From: Trogon surrucura
Lineage: Eukaryota > Chordata > Aves > Trogoniformes > Trogonidae
Direction: 5' to 3'
DNA length: 64,000 nucleotides
Assembly (NCBI GenBank): GCA_020746105.1
Contig: CM036619.1
Coordinates: 72,033,635-72,097,634, forward strand
Position numbers and translations under genes: made by a program. Below the pieces are notes generated by a model. The model saw only the letters and a list, made by a program, of their open reading frames with translations. It ran no database searches and was not told the origin of the DNA. This document shows positions 62,904 through 64,000 of the stretch, piece by piece; within the stretch, counting starts at the first letter, position 1, and every line of letters begins with the position of its first letter.

Positions 62904-62971
62904 TAGATTGGGCTTGATGATCTCAAGGGTCTTTTCCAACCTGAATGTTTCTATCATTCTGTGATTCTATC
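62904..62971 (+). repeat. CR1 LINE, terminal 3' stub
   Basis: GATTGGGCTTGATGATCTCA, then GGTCTTTTCCAACCTGAATG and ATTCTGTGATTCTAT: the CR1 3' UTR end with its terminal units. About 70 bp. Confidence 0.88.
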
Positions 62972-64000
62972 AGAGGTGCTTATATGTGGTGCAACAGAAT
63001 CAGAGTTACTCTGATAGGAGTATCTGAAAAGATACTGGTTTATATATTCAAAAGGCATATGGTACAGTTGCTAAAAGTCAAAGGCTATTTTTTGGTTTTT
63101 TTGGCATTACGAATTCAAGTAATGTTTCATAATACTAATTTGAATTATTCTGTTGTGGTGTCATATCATAGAACATAAAAGGGTGTTTAAAAAACATGTA
63201 CAATTTTAGGAGTCTAGTGAATAACCAGAGCTGGTTATAACACTTCAAAGCAACATTTGGGTTGTTTATGCAGACCCAGCACAAAATTTTTTCTCTATCA
63301 AAATATTCTTGTCTGGCTATACATATTATTTTGCACTGCAATCCTAAATTGTAAAAACTTTAACTCTTCAGTAGTTAATTTAAAAAAATGTAAGATAACC
63401 AATGCCTCAAAGAATCCAAGTAATCTAGTGTGTTGAATTTATTAAATCTTTAAAAAAGAAATGCTATAAAAAAGGGAAACCCAAGCCACTTGTGTTTCTT
63501 GAGTTATTTATTTTCTTTCCTTCCTTTCTCATGTTTGTTTCTTCTAGATACTTTTGGATTTTGCAGAGTTGTCAAAACATGTCTTTTATTTTGTCTTTCC
63601 ATGTCCAGGAAAACTAATCACTCTTCTGCAACCAGTTAATGCTTCAAATCTGCTGTGTGCGGGAAACCAATTGTCCCGTCTCAGCTGTGATCTGATTCAC
63701 AGAAGTAAAATAATATGTAATTTTCTTGCTTTGGATTATATCAAAGCTTTCTTATGCAGTTTTGGACCATCATGACTATTGCTTCTTTCTCAAATTGTGC
63801 TTTCCCAAACACAGTAAGAAATTCTTAGAACTGAAACAATGTTTTCTCTGGATTTCATGAGTGTTATGTATCTTTGAAAGACATCTAAGGACTATTTTAA
63901 CCACATCTTGCTTTGTTGAAAACTTTGTAAACCATCTCAGCTTCTGCCAGGAAAACAATGCCCTTTATATTTTTATAGCATACCCCACGTTATTTGCAAT

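Larger units (their letters stand above)
54767..64000 (+). other. GALNT1: Putative GALNT1 intron 1, partial
   Basis: The first 500 bp are still CpG island. The remaining 8.7 kb is AT-rich with T-runs, one CR1 tail at 62904-62971 and a possible very old repeat near 57.9-58.2 kb. I searched for the GALNT1 start peptide and saw none. Confidence 0.5.

Noticed and set aside
54767-64000. GALNT1 first coding exon within the window
   Set aside because: Searched by eye for a start peptide like MRKFAYCK and the following membrane anchor in all plus-strand frames; none seen.

Overview
The window is vertebrate nuclear DNA, almost certainly from a bird. It is AT-rich with sparse genes, and its interspersed repeats are mostly CR1 LINEs, several with the typical 3' end of repeated ATTCTATG/ATTCTGTG units. 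There is one avian-type retroviral LTR and no mammalian-type SINE. I see no bacterial genes, tRNA, rRNA or CRISPR.

Only one gene has coding sequence that can be read directly. INO80C, the Ies6-type subunit of the INO80 chromatin remodeller, lies on the minus strand. Exon 1 (27785-27922) sits in a CpG island, exons 2-4 are at 5549-5659, 2557-2668 and 757-824, and the last coding exon lies beyond the left edge. All four junctions have GT/AG sites and compatible phases, giving 142 complete codons plus one split codon. Intron 1 is 22 kb and holds several CR1 insertions.

A second, stronger CpG island at about 53.44-55.26 kb ends a GC-rich putative leader exon at a consensus donor on the plus strand (54767). 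In human, the gene divergently placed next to INO80C is GALNT1, which starts with non-coding 5' sequence. I therefore read this as the GALNT1 promoter and 5' leader, with its first long intron running off the right edge. This is inferred from position and strand; no GALNT1 codon is in the window.

Region by region: 1-27.9 kb is the INO80C gene body; 27.5-28.5 kb is the INO80C CpG-island promoter; 28.5-53.4 kb is the intergenic interval; 53.4-55.3 kb is the second CpG island; 55.3-64 kb is the putative GALNT1 first intron. The intergenic interval has a layered repeat cluster at 33.3-36.55 kb (a CR1, an older CR1 relic, another young CR1 and a solo-LTR-like fossil), a very old CR1/L3-like copy at 37.7-38.44 kb, and a CpG-rich open frame at 42.07-42.42 kb that I could not identify.

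I found no convincing new multi-gene system. The points most worth a second look are the CpG-rich open frame, the old CR1 layers and a CpG-rich patch in INO80C intron 1.
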